Made by a program: the position numbers and the translations under genes
Part shown: positions 1-7,550 of the stretch, in pieces
Layout: every line of letters starts with the position of its first letter
Position numbering within the stretch: position 1 is the first letter of the stretch
NCBI GenBank assembly: GCA_900752445.1
Contig: CAADVN010000067.1
Location: 1 to 21,426, forward strand
Source: an uncultured Oscillospiraceae bacterium
GTDB lineage: Bacteria; Bacillota; Clostridia; Oscillospirales; Oscillospiraceae
Reading direction: 5' to 3'
Length of the DNA: 21,426 nucleotides
Notes under the pieces: generated by a model
Database searches by the model: none
Told to the model about the DNA's origin: nothing
Seen by the model: only the letters and a program-made list of their open reading frames with translations

Positions 1-766
1 CCCGGTCCAGCCAGTCCGTGAGCGTGCCGAAACCGCCCGTGCCCTCGAGCCTCGCGGTCTGGCCCGGCGCGAAGATCAAAAGCGCAAAGCCCGCCAGCGT
101 ACCGGCAAGGCCCGTGAACATCCAGGCCCGTACCGGCCTCTTTTTCAGCGCGAACGCGATAATAAACAGCACTTCCAGGCCTATCATCGCCGCCGCGGCG
201 TTCTCGCTCGTCCAGCCCGCAAGCACTCCAAAGGGCAAAAACGCCAGCGCACGCCACGCGCCGCGCCTGTCCTCACCTTCCAGCGCCCTGCGCCAGGGTA
301 TGAGGTACAGCAGCACCAGCAGCACGCAGTACAGATAGGTGCACGAGGCCGTCAGCCACAGGAAATCCTGCCCGAAGGCCGGGGTCAGGAACCACAGCCC
401 GGAAAGCGCAAAGAGCCAGTGCGGCAGGCTCGTCCCGCGCCTGCCCGTCATCAGCGCCTGCATGGCCCACACCAGCGCAAGGAAAGCCGCCGTGTTTATG
501 ACGTTGAACACAGGCTTGCCCCACATCAAAAACAGCTGCGCCAGCGTGTGCGCCACCGCGCGCCCGTTCATCACCTGGTAGTGGTTCAGCTGTGAATAAT
601 ACAGCTCAGCCAGATTCGTGACCCTCAGCTTGTCCTCGTTGTACGCGAAGGTGAACATATACGAGTAGTCGTCCGTGTAGAGCGGGGTCAGGACGTTCAG
701 GGCATAAAATGCGGCGGCTGTTATGACCATAGCCGCGATGATATATCTTTTCCTGCTGTTCGCCAT
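1..766 (-). CDS. DUF6056-type multi-pass membrane protein (partial, 3' end outside window)
   Basis: The reading frame is open on the minus strand from an ATG at 766-764 to the window edge, giving about 255 residues without a stop. The protein begins MANSRKRYIIAAMVITAAAF, a first membrane segment, followed by LYTDDYSYMF and later a QVMNGR motif, then several more hydrophobic helices. An acidic first loop after TM1 followed by an NGR motif is what I associate with DUF6056 proteins, which resemble membrane glycosyltransferases in topology but have no assigned reaction. A GAGGTG ribosome binding site lies just upstream. The gene is divergent from the DJ-1 gene and has its own promoter. The family name comes from memory of the pattern; a role in surface polysaccharide is a guess. 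The C-terminal part is missing only because the window ends. Confidence 0.7.
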   Translation of the reverse strand, partial: MANSRKRYIIAAMVITAAAFYALNVLTPLYTDDYSYMFTFAYNEDKLRVTNLAELYYSQLNHYQVMNGRAVAHTLAQLFLMWGKPVFNVINTAAFLALVWAMQALMTGRRGTSLPHWLFALSGLWFLTPAFGQDFLWLTASCTYLYCVLLVLLYLIPWRRALEGEDRRGAWRALAFLPFGVLAGWTSENAAAAMIGLEVLFIIAFALKKRPVRAWMFTGLAGTLAGFALLIFAPGQTARLEGTGGFGTLTDWLDR

Positions 767-803
767 GCTGCACCTCGGGAGATCACATCTGAAAAACCTC
801 TAT

Positions 804-832
804 ATTTTAACATGTACCCCTTCAAATTGCAA
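804..832 (-). promoter_or_regulatory. Sigma-A-type promoter for the DUF6056-type gene
   Basis: On the minus strand TTGCAA (832-827) is followed after exactly 17 bases by TAAAAT (809-804). The -10 box lies about 37 bases upstream of the ATG at 766. The match is good but not perfect in either box. Confidence 0.5.
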
Positions 833-839
833 GCAAGCG

Positions 840-868
840 TAGACGCGGGCGGAAAAGGCGTGTATAAT
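840..868 (+). promoter_or_regulatory. Sigma-A-type promoter for the DJ-1/IMPase pair
   Basis: TAGACG (840-845) and a perfect TATAAT (863-868) are separated by 17 bases. The start codon of the DJ-1 family gene is 22 bases downstream, leaving a short leader with a GAAAGGAG ribosome binding site. The -35 box is weak. Confidence 0.55.
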
Positions 869-890
869 GTGCCCGAAAGGAGCGATGTAA

Positions 891-1451
891 ATGTCAAGGC
901 TTTGTGTGTTCATGGCCGAGGGCTCGGAGGAGGTCGAGACCCTGGCCGTCGTCGATATAGCCAGGCGCGCGGGGATAGACACTGCGCTGGTGTCAGTCGC
1001 GGGCAGGCGCGAGGTCACGGGCTCGCACCGCGTGACCGTGCTGGCGGATGTGACCTTCGAGGAGGCGGACTTCTCGGATACCGAGGCGCTGTACGTCCCC
1101 GGCGGGCTGCCGGGCGTCTCGAACCTGCGCGCGCACGAGGGGCTCTGCGCCCTGCTCCGGCGCTTTTATGAGGAGGGCCGCACCGTGGCCGCGCTCTGCG
1201 CCGCGCCCGGCGCCGTCTTCGGCACGCTCGGCATCGTCAGCGGCAAAAAAGCCGCGTGCTTCCCGGGCTTCAAGCAGTACCTCGAGGGCGCGGAATACCT
1301 GCCCGACGGCATAGTCGCCGACGGCAACGTCGTCACGGGCCGCGGCCTCGGCTTCGCCATAGACATGGGCCTCGAGCTCGTGCGCATCCTCGCCGGCGAG
1401 GAGAAGATGCTCGAGGTCAAGGGCAAGATACAGCACCCCGAGTGCTGCTGA
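891..1451 (+). CDS. DJ-1/PfpI family protein (class I glutamine amidotransferase-like fold)
   Basis: This 186-residue protein has the usual length of a DJ-1 family member and aligns with human DJ-1 by eye throughout. The nucleophile-elbow cysteine is C103 in AALCAAPGAVF, and the glutamate that contacts it in DJ-1 is E16 in EGSEEVE. A conserved VPGG turn is at 69-72 and SRGPG-like TGRGLG near 149-154. Family members act as redox-sensing, deglycase/glyoxalase-like or chaperone proteins in the cytoplasm; sequence alone does not choose between these. The ATG start has a GAAAGGAG ribosome binding site. The stop is 12 bases before the phosphatase gene, so the two form an operon. The Cys/Glu pair is intact. 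Confidence 0.88.
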   Translation: MSRLCVFMAEGSEEVETLAVVDIARRAGIDTALVSVAGRREVTGSHRVTVLADVTFEEADFSDTEALYVPGGLPGVSNLRAHEGLCALLRRFYEEGRTVAALCAAPGAVFGTLGIVSGKKAACFPGFKQYLEGAEYLPDGIVADGNVVTGRGLGFAIDMGLELVRILAGEEKMLEVKGKIQHPECC

Positions 1452-1463
1452 GGAGGCTTTGGA

Positions 1464-2252
1464 GTGGAACTCGAGCTAGAGACTCTTCTTGAGGAGACCG
1501 TCATCGCCGTGCGCGAGGCGGGGCTGCTCTTCGGCGACCGTGAGCTCGCCGCGCACATAAGGCACAAAAAGTCGCGCGACTTCGTCACCGAGGTGGACAC
1601 CGGCATACAGGAGCTCCTGCGCCGCAGGCTTTCGGAGATACTGCCCGAGGCCAAGTTCATGGGCGAGGAACAGGACAACTCCGCGCTCGACACCTCGGGC
1701 CTCGTCTGGATACTCGACCCCGTGGACGGCACGACGAACTTCATCCACCACCTGCGGCACAGCGCCATCTCGCTCGCCCTTGTTGCCGAGGGCCGGGGCG
1801 TCATGGGCATCATCTTCAACCCCGACACCGATGAGCTCTACACCGCCGCGGACGGGCAGGGCGCGCGCCTGAACGGGCACGAGATACATGTGAGCGGCTC
1901 TGTGGACCTGGCGGAATGCCTCATCCAGGTCGGCACGAACCCCGCCTGGCGCGACCAGGCGGAGCGCAACTTCGCCCTTCTGCGCGCCGTCTATGACAGC
2001 TGCGTGGACATACGGCGCATGGGCGCGGCCTCGCTCGACCTGTGCTGGGTCGCCGACGGGCGGGCCGACGCCTATGCCGAGTGCCGTCTCAACGCCTGGG
2101 ACTACGCCGCCGGCGTCATCATCGTCCGCGAGGCGGGCGGCATCGTCACAGGGCTCGACGGCAGCGAGCCGGACATGTTCACGCCCTCGGATATACTCGC
2201 CGCGGGGCCCGGTGTTCATGGGCAGCTTTTGGAACTTTTGCACAATATTTGA
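1464..2252 (+). CDS. Inositol monophosphatase family phosphatase
   Basis: This 262-residue protein carries the complete metal-binding set of the IMPase/SuhB family: GEE at 67-69, DPVDGTTNF at 85-93 and WDYAAG at 212-217 followed by EAGG. These residues bind Mg2+ and the substrate phosphate in IMPase, FBPase and CysQ-like enzymes. The expected reaction is hydrolysis of a phosphate monoester such as myo-inositol-1-phosphate, fructose-1,6-bisphosphate or PAP; the exact substrate is not decided by these motifs. The start is GTG at 1464, chosen because AGGAGG at 1451-1456 lies 7 bases before it and overlaps the end of the DJ-1 gene. A strong terminator follows the stop. The enzyme is one of two sugar-phosphatase-type proteins flanking the ABC importer. 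Confidence 0.9.
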   Translation: MELELETLLEETVIAVREAGLLFGDRELAAHIRHKKSRDFVTEVDTGIQELLRRRLSEILPEAKFMGEEQDNSALDTSGLVWILDPVDGTTNFIHHLRHSAISLALVAEGRGVMGIIFNPDTDELYTAADGQGARLNGHEIHVSGSVDLAECLIQVGTNPAWRDQAERNFALLRAVYDSCVDIRRMGAASLDLCWVADGRADAYAECRLNAWDYAAGVIIVREAGGIVTGLDGSEPDMFTPSDILAAGPGVHGQLLELLHNI

Positions 2253-2268
2253 GCTTCGGTTTTGTCAA

Positions 2269-2297
2269 CCCCGTGCCTTGCGGCACGGGGATTTTTT
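2269..2297 (+). terminator. Rho-independent terminator of the DJ-1/IMPase operon
   Basis: A perfect 9-bp stem, CCCCGTGCC paired with GGCACGGGG, encloses a 4-base loop and is followed by A and six Ts. It starts 17 bases after the phosphatase stop codon. Confidence 0.92.
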
Positions 2298-2367
2298 GAC
2301 GGATGTCACAAATTTCATAAAAATCGCAGGATTCTCTGTGGTAAAGAGCGGAAGAGTTTTGTAGAAT
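2296..2367 (+). promoter_or_regulatory. Candidate promoter region of the ABC importer operon
   Basis: The 215-base gap 2253-2467 holds the preceding terminator and then no obvious strong promoter. Two candidates are visible: TTGACG (2296-2301) with TAAAAA (2318-2323) at 16 bases, overlapping the terminator T-tract, and TAGAAT (2362-2367), which has only a poor -35. The lack of a consensus promoter fits a gene set that needs an activator, possibly the AraC-type regulator at 11019-11753; this is inference. Confidence 0.3.
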
Positions 2368-2380
2368 ATAGGCATAAAGA

Positions 2381-2429
2381 CCGGTGGCCCGGCGTCGCGC
2401 TTTGTATATTTCGACGGCCGGGCGCTGGC
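2381..2429 (+). promoter_or_regulatory. Imperfect inverted repeat in the leader of the importer operon
   Basis: GCCCGGCGTCG near 2387-2397 is nearly complementary to CGACGGCCGGGC at 2412-2423, with weaker pairing extending outward to about 2381 and 2429. The AT-rich loop contains TTTGTATATT. It could be an mRNA stem-loop in the untranslated leader or an operator. It lies 26-32 bases before the ribosome binding site and has no T-tract, so it does not look like a terminator. Confidence 0.4.
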
Positions 2430-2467
2430 AGTGGATTTGTAAATATAATATGTGAGGAGGAAACAAC

Positions 2468-3874
2468 TTGAAAAAACTTCTGTCTCTCTTGCTCGTTGCA
2501 ATGATGCTGGTCGGCCTGCTGGCCGGCTGCGGCACCCCTGCATCCACTCCGACTGATGCGCCCCCTGCCGATGACGGCGGCAACACCGACGTCCCGCCCG
2601 CCGACGACCAGCCCGATGTCGAGCTCACGGCCACGCAGAAGATAATCGCCGAGGCCGAGACGATGACGCTCGAGGAGCTGGCCGCGAAGGCCATCGAGGA
2701 GTCCAACGGCGCGACCTTCTTCGGCGTCGGCAACTCCAGCCGCGGCAAGACCGCGCTGCCGCTCTTCATCGAGTATCTCCAGAGCATCGACCCCAGCTAC
2801 ACCCTCGAGTATGACTGGCAGCAGCCGAAGAACAACAAGATCTTCGACCAGCTGACCGCCGACTCCCTGAAGGACACCGGCACCTTCGCCATGACGCTCA
2901 TCCAGGACGGCAACCAGATAGAGAGCAAGATGGTCCAGACCGGCATACTCGACACCTTCATCCCGAAGGACTGGGCCGAGGCCAACGGCACCACCGCCGC
3001 CGACTACTCCGGCTATCTGCCGCTGCAGACCCTGAACAAGGTCTTCATGTTCAACAACACCGGCTCCAAGAGCTACGACAACTGCTGGGACTTCGTGGCT
3101 GAGGGCGAGCACGGCCTGTTCATGGACATCGACTCCGAGGTCGTCGGCAAGAACTTCCTGTACATGCTGACGAACGATACATACTCCACCTGGCTCAAGG
3201 AGGCCTTTGACGCCCTCTCCGCCGAGGAGCAGGCCTACTTCCAGCCCACCATCGACGCCGTGGCCTCCGACGCTGCTGACTTCGGCCTCGGCGAGAACGG
3301 CAAGTACGCCCTGGCCTGGATAAAGCTCTGGGTCGGCAGCTATAACGCCCAGACGGACGACGGCCCCATCTGCAACACCCTCGTTGACAAGTCCGCCACC
3401 GACCAGTTCGGCCTGCTGGTGTACTCCAAGCTGCGCTCCGTTGAGGAGTCGGCCTCCGTCTCCAAGAACAACATCACGATAGCGGCCTACAACGACGGCT
3501 ACACCGGCATCGGCGGCTATGGCTACTGCCACTACCTGTTCGTCACCGAGAACAGCCCGCTGCCCTGGACCGCCTGCGCCTTCATCGCCTACATGACCTG
3601 CACGGCCGACGGCTTCTCCGCCTGGGGCAAGGACATCGGCGGCTACTCCTCCAACCCCAATGTCGCCGCTGAGAACGAGGAGATCTTCCAGCACCAGACC
3701 GGCGGCATGTCCGAGGACGGCACCACCGTCGAGTTCGCCGCCCTGAACGACGCCGGCTATGACTGGTGGACCGGCGACGGCAAGCTCGTGCTCGAGGACC
3801 CCGAGTACTGCGCCTCCGTCTCCTTCACCGTCGGCAGCTGGATAGAGACCCTCGACAAGTACTCCGTGAGCTGA
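2468..3874 (+). CDS. ABC importer solute-binding lipoprotein
   Basis: This 468-residue protein starts with a lipoprotein signal peptide (KKLLSLLLVAMMLVGLLAGC, lipid-attachment Cys21), followed by a Thr/Pro/Asp-rich linker to about residue 50 and a long periplasmic-binding-protein-like domain. It would capture substrate outside the membrane for the permease and ATPase encoded next. The start is TTG at 2468: AGGAGG at 2455-2460 is 7 bases upstream and the signal peptide begins there. No consecutive tyrosine pair of the FbpA ferric-binding type is visible, which argues weakly against iron as ligand. The protein is richer in Trp, Tyr and Asn than its neighbours. A stem-loop separates it from the permease and may allow higher expression of this component. 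The ligand is unknown. Confidence 0.88.
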   Translation: MKKLLSLLLVAMMLVGLLAGCGTPASTPTDAPPADDGGNTDVPPADDQPDVELTATQKIIAEAETMTLEELAAKAIEESNGATFFGVGNSSRGKTALPLFIEYLQSIDPSYTLEYDWQQPKNNKIFDQLTADSLKDTGTFAMTLIQDGNQIESKMVQTGILDTFIPKDWAEANGTTAADYSGYLPLQTLNKVFMFNNTGSKSYDNCWDFVAEGEHGLFMDIDSEVVGKNFLYMLTNDTYSTWLKEAFDALSAEEQAYFQPTIDAVASDAADFGLGENGKYALAWIKLWVGSYNAQTDDGPICNTLVDKSATDQFGLLVYSKLRSVEESASVSKNNITIAAYNDGYTGIGGYGYCHYLFVTENSPLPWTACAFIAYMTCTADGFSAWGKDIGGYSSNPNVAAENEEIFQHQTGGMSEDGTTVEFAALNDAGYDWWTGDGKLVLEDPEYCASVSFTVGSWIETLDKYSVS

Positions 3875-3896
3875 TAAAACCTGCGTTTCAACTTCG

Positions 3897-3934
3897 GCGT
3901 CCCCGGATGGTATCCGCGTCCGGGGACGCTTTCT
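3897..3934 (+). terminator. Intercistronic stem-loop between binding protein and permease
   Basis: An 11-bp perfect stem, GCGTCCCCGGA (3897-3907) with TCCGGGGACGC (3919-3929), is followed only by TTTCT. The short T-tract suggests partial termination or protection of the upstream mRNA end rather than full termination, since the permease gene needs the same transcript. Confidence 0.65.
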
Positions 3935-3963
3935 AAAGATTCTCCGGAAAGGAAGGAGAGCAT

Positions 3964-5790
3964 ATGGAACAGGCTATACCGGTGCAGAGCGGCGCGGGCG
4001 CCTTCTTGAACAGGCTCCGCACCTTCTTCTCAAAGCCGCACAACGTCATACTCCTGCTTCTGGGCATCATCCTGACGGTCACCACCGTCGCGCCCATCGT
4101 TGCCATCGTGCAGGACACCTTCAAGATCCACCCCGGCACCATCGACGCGCACCTCACCGGGCGGAACGAGGGCTACACGATAGTCAACTACATAGACCTC
4201 TTCACCAGCAACGTCGCCAAGACCAACCTCTGGACGCCGCTGTGGAACACGATACTGCTCTCCGTGGGCAGCTGCCTCGTGGCGGTCATCTACGGCGGGC
4301 TCTTCGCCTTCCTCATAACGCGCTCCAACCTCGCGTGGAAGAAGTACCTGAGCTCCATCTTCATCTTCCCCTACATCATGCCGCAGTGGACGCTGGCCGT
4401 CGTGTGGCAGAACGTCTTCAACTCCAACGCGGTCACGGGCACGTCGAACGGCCTGCTCGCCGCGACCCTCGGGGTGCAGATGCCGATGTGGTGGTGCAAG
4501 GGCCTGTTCCCGAGCGTCATGGTCCTCGGCATGCACTACTCCGCCTTCGCCTACATCCTCATAGGCGGCATCTTCCGCAACATGGACGCCAACCTCGAGG
4601 AAGCCGCCACCATCCTCGACACACCGAAGTGGAAAACCATGTTCAGGGTCACGCTGCCCATGGTGAAGCCCGCCATACTCTCCACGGTGCTGCTCGTATT
4701 CTCGAGCGCGATGGGCTCCTACCCTGTGCCGCACTACCTGGGCCTCACGACCCTCTCGACCAAATACGTCTCCCTGAACTCCAGATACACCGGCGAGGCC
4801 AGCATACTCGCCATTATAATGATGATCTTCGGCATCGTCATCATGCTGATGAACCAGATGTCCCTGCGCAGCCGGAAAAGCTATACCACCGTCACGGGCA
4901 AGTCGGGCCAGAGCTCGAAGATAAACCTCGGCAAGGCCGGGCGCTACATCATAGCGCTCATACTCGTCGTGCTGACCTTCTTCATGAGCATCTTCCCCAT
5001 CGTCTCCTTCGCCTTCGAGACCTTCCTGCCGAACCCGGGCGACTACAGCTTCCTCTACACCGGCGACGCCTCGAACCTCACCACCAAGTGGTGGGTGACG
5101 AGCGAGAACATCACCGAAAACGGCATGTACGGCCAGAAGGGCATACTCTATAACCAAACCATCTGGTCTGCTTTCAAGGGCACCATACTCGTGTCGGTGT
5201 GCTGTGCCCTGCTCGCAGGTACCATCGGCACGATGATAGGCTACGCCGTGGCCAAAAAGCGGCGAAGTAAATGGGCAAACTACGTGAACTCCGTGGCCTT
5301 CCTGCCCTACCTGATGCCCTCGCTCGCCGTGGGCGCCGCCTTCTTCATCCTGTTCTCGAACGAGCATTTGAACCTGTTCAACACCTATACCCTGCTCATC
5401 ATCGCGGGCACGGTGAAGTATATACCGTTTGCCAGCCGCAGCTCGCTCAACTCCATGCTCCAGCTCTCGGGCGAGATAGAGGAGGCCGCCATAATCCAGG
5501 ACGTGCCCTGGGTGAAGCGCATGACGCGCATCATCATACCGATACAGAAGTCGTCCATCATAAGCGGCTACATGCTGCCCTTCATGACCTGTTTGCGCGA
5601 GCTGTCGCTCTTCATGCTGCTGTGCGTCCAGGGCTTCATACTCTCGACCACGCTGGACTACTTCGACGAGATGGGCCTCTACGCCTTCTCGAGCGGCATA
5701 AATCTGATACTCATCATCACCATTCTGGTCTGCAACACCCTCGTGAACAAGGTGACAGGCGCCAGTCTGGACAAAGGGATAGGAGGTTAA
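3964..5790 (+). CDS. ABC importer permease with two fused transmembrane domains (Fbp/Afu type)
   Basis: This 608-residue membrane protein contains two binding-protein-dependent permease domains in tandem, so one chain could replace the usual pair. The two ATPase-coupling EAA loops are visible at about 212-231 (EEAATILDTPKWKTMFRVTL) and 506-525 (EEAAIIQDVPWVKRMTRIII). The halves join near 300-330 through a basic Ser/Lys linker. Such fusions are typical of FbpB/AfuB-class permeases, which serve ferric ion, sugar-phosphate or phosphonate importers. In both loops the position usually held by glycine is Asp, a common variation. The ATG start has AAGGAGAG just upstream. The stop is 3 bases before the ATPase start, indicating coupled translation. 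Confidence 0.92.
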   Translation: MEQAIPVQSGAGAFLNRLRTFFSKPHNVILLLLGIILTVTTVAPIVAIVQDTFKIHPGTIDAHLTGRNEGYTIVNYIDLFTSNVAKTNLWTPLWNTILLSVGSCLVAVIYGGLFAFLITRSNLAWKKYLSSIFIFPYIMPQWTLAVVWQNVFNSNAVTGTSNGLLAATLGVQMPMWWCKGLFPSVMVLGMHYSAFAYILIGGIFRNMDANLEEAATILDTPKWKTMFRVTLPMVKPAILSTVLLVFSSAMGSYPVPHYLGLTTLSTKYVSLNSRYTGEASILAIIMMIFGIVIMLMNQMSLRSRKSYTTVTGKSGQSSKINLGKAGRYIIALILVVLTFFMSIFPIVSFAFETFLPNPGDYSFLYTGDASNLTTKWWVTSENITENGMYGQKGILYNQTIWSAFKGTILVSVCCALLAGTIGTMIGYAVAKKRRSKWANYVNSVAFLPYLMPSLAVGAAFFILFSNEHLNLFNTYTLLIIAGTVKYIPFASRSSLNSMLQLSGEIEEAAIIQDVPWVKRMTRIIIPIQKSSIISGYMLPFMTCLRELSLFMLLCVQGFILSTTLDYFDEMGLYAFSSGINLILIITILVCNTLVNKVTGASLDKGIGG

Positions 5791-5793
5791 ACC

Positions 5794-7440
5794 ATGCCTG
5801 AGATAGTTCTCACCCACGTCACAAAGCGCTGGGATAAGTTCTACGCCGTCGATGACCTGAACCTCGTCATCGAGGACAACGCCTTCGTAACCCTGCTCGG
5901 GCCGTCCGGCTGCGGCAAGACCACCACCCTGCGCATGATTGCCGGGCTCGAGACGCCCACCAGCGGGCGCATCACCATCGGCGACCGCGTGGTCTTCGAC
6001 AGCGAGAAGGGCATCAACATACCCGCAAACAAGCGCAAGGTAGGCTTCCTCTTCCAGAACTACGCGCTCTGGCCCAACATGACCGTCTACAAGAACATAG
6101 CCTTCGGCCTCACCAATATAAAGGACGAGCTGCCGCGCATAGACTTCGACGCCAAGAAGGCCGCGCAGCTCATCGAGGTGCTCAAGAGGCCCGACGAGAC
6201 GGTGCGCATCATCAAGGACTGCGTGGACAAGAAGGGCAAGCTCGACACGAATAAGGCGCACATCAAGCTCATAGACCGCTTCGAGATCTCGATGTTCTCG
6301 GCGAAGACCGTCATGGGCTGGAAGCTGCACGAATCGCTCGAGCCGGGCACCGTCGCCGCGGCGAGGCTCGCAGAGTGCGAGAAGACGCTCGAGACCGCGC
6401 GCGCCAAGTGCGCCGCCGAGGGCTGTGAGTTCAACGCCGACTTCGCCTATGTGAAGGACGGCAAGGTCCAGACCAGCGTGCGCAAGCTCACGCCCGAGGA
6501 GATAGACCTGACGGTGCGCAGGGTCGCCAGGATAGTCAAGATCGGCATGTTCATGGACCGCTACCCCTCGGAGCTCTCGGGCGGGCAGCAGCAGCGCGTG
6601 GCCATCGCCAGGACGCTCGCGCCGGAGCCGACGGTGCTGTTCATGGACGAGCCGCTCTCGAACCTCGACGCCAAGCTCCGGCTCGAGATGCGCTCCGAGC
6701 TCCAGCGCCTGCACATCGACACGGGCAGCACGTTCATCTATGTCACGCACGACCAGATGGAGGCCATGACCCTGGCGACGAAGATCTGCCTTATCGACAA
6801 CGGCGTCCTGCAGCAGTACGACGCGCCGCTGGACGTGTACAACAGGCCGAACAGCCTCTTTGTCGCGGACTTCGTGGGCAACCCGGCCATCAACTTCATC
6901 GAGGCCACGGGCAAGCAGAAGCCGGACGGCAGCGTGGCGCTCGACATGCTGGGCGGCGTCTCCGCGACCTTCACGCCGAACGAGAAACTGGACCTGGCCA
7001 AGTGGTTCCGGGACGAGGATGCCAAGGACGAGGCCAAGCGCGCCCGCGAGACAGAGCTCGCCAAGGACAAGAAGCACGTCGAAAAGGCCAACAAGGACAC
7101 GGTCTTCCGCTGCCACATCCCGATGGTCAACGAGCCGGACGACTTCGGCGACGAGGAATCGCCGACGGATTCGGACTTCATCGTCGGCGTGAGGCCGGAG
7201 TTCATAAAGGTGTCCGACACGGGCGCCGTCGAGGGCGAGATATACAGCGCCATGCCGACGGGCATGGAGACCACCGTGAGGATAAAGGTCGGCGACTACC
7301 TGCTGACCGGCGTGGTCTTCGGCGGCGTGCTGTATAAGATAGGCGAGAAAGTGCGTCTGGACTTCGACGGCCGTGGTGTGGTATTATTCAGCCGTAGGAA
7401 CGGAAGGCTGATATCTCTCGGCTCCGTGGAGCTGAGCTGA
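5794..7440 (+). CDS. ABC importer ATPase with a large insertion in the helical domain
   Basis: This 548-residue cytoplasmic ATPase powers the importer. All catalytic motifs are present: Walker A GPSGCGKT (36-43), Q-loop Q88, signature LSGGQ (261-265), Walker B VLFMDE (281-286), D-loop SNLD (289-292) and switch His319. In MalK-type proteins the Q-loop and signature are about 50 residues apart; here they are 173 apart, so about 120 residues (108-230) are extra. The C-terminal MOP/TOBE-like region also holds a highly charged stretch (about 400-435) before VGVRPEF (464-470). The start has GGAGG at 5782-5786 overlapping the permease end, and a terminator follows. The insertion is in frame and the core on both sides is normal, so it is not a frameshift. 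Its function is unknown. Confidence 0.93.
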   Translation: MPEIVLTHVTKRWDKFYAVDDLNLVIEDNAFVTLLGPSGCGKTTTLRMIAGLETPTSGRITIGDRVVFDSEKGINIPANKRKVGFLFQNYALWPNMTVYKNIAFGLTNIKDELPRIDFDAKKAAQLIEVLKRPDETVRIIKDCVDKKGKLDTNKAHIKLIDRFEISMFSAKTVMGWKLHESLEPGTVAAARLAECEKTLETARAKCAAEGCEFNADFAYVKDGKVQTSVRKLTPEEIDLTVRRVARIVKIGMFMDRYPSELSGGQQQRVAIARTLAPEPTVLFMDEPLSNLDAKLRLEMRSELQRLHIDTGSTFIYVTHDQMEAMTLATKICLIDNGVLQQYDAPLDVYNRPNSLFVADFVGNPAINFIEATGKQKPDGSVALDMLGGVSATFTPNEKLDLAKWFRDEDAKDEAKRARETELAKDKKHVEKANKDTVFRCHIPMVNEPDDFGDEESPTDSDFIVGVRPEFIKVSDTGAVEGEIYSAMPTGMETTVRIKVGDYLLTGVVFGGVLYKIGEKVRLDFDGRGVVLFSRRNGRLISLGSVELS

Positions 7441-7456
7441 AACCGCAAGCAAAAAC

Positions 7457-7487
7457 GCGGGGGCTTTTCGCCCCCGCTGTTTTTTGT
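7457..7487 (+). terminator. Rho-independent terminator of the ABC importer operon
   Basis: A perfect 8-bp stem, GCGGGGGC with GCCCCCGC, and a TTTTC loop are followed by TGTTTTTTG, starting 16 bases after the ATPase stop. It separates the importer from the phosphatase/sensor operon. Between here and 7550 I see no convincing promoter; TCGACA at 7503-7508 lacks a good -10 partner, so read-through may matter. Confidence 0.9.
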
Positions 7488-7550
7488 GGGCGGAGCGGGA
7501 CCTCGACACCGGGCGTACGTGTATTTGATGAACTGGAAAAGGTGTTTTGC

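Noticed and set aside
18..581. Plus-strand open frames in the first 600 bases
   Set aside because: The minus strand is open throughout and encodes a hydrophobic multi-pass protein with promoter and ribosome binding site; the plus frames are Ser/Pro/Arg-rich shadows.
2444..2449. Perfect TATAAT before the binding lipoprotein gene
   Set aside because: It lies only 5 bases from the AGGAGG at 2455, so a transcript starting from it would lack or truncate the ribosome binding site, and no -35 box is at the right distance.
2315..3694. Minus-strand open frame of 459 codons opposite the binding lipoprotein gene
   Set aside because: Repetitive Val/Gly/Ala-rich translation with no recognisable domain; the plus strand encodes a lipoprotein with signal peptide and ribosome binding site.
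4030..7116. Minus-strand open frame of 1028 codons opposite the permease and ATPase genes
   Set aside because: It is a shadow of GC-biased third positions in the plus-strand genes; its translation is Glu/Gly/Val/Arg/His-rich low-quality sequence with no domain, and the plus-strand proteins have clear motifs.
2468..7440. Calling the importer a ferric iron transporter
   Set aside because: The fused permease is of the Fbp class, but that class also contains sugar-phosphate and phosphonate importers; no tyrosine pair typical of ferric binding is visible and there is no Fur-like site that I can see.
7542..7550. Upstream GTG start for the HAD phosphatase
   Set aside because: It would place the start inside the AAGGTG ribosome binding site that serves the ATG at 7551, and HAD proteins normally begin only a few residues before the DxD motif.
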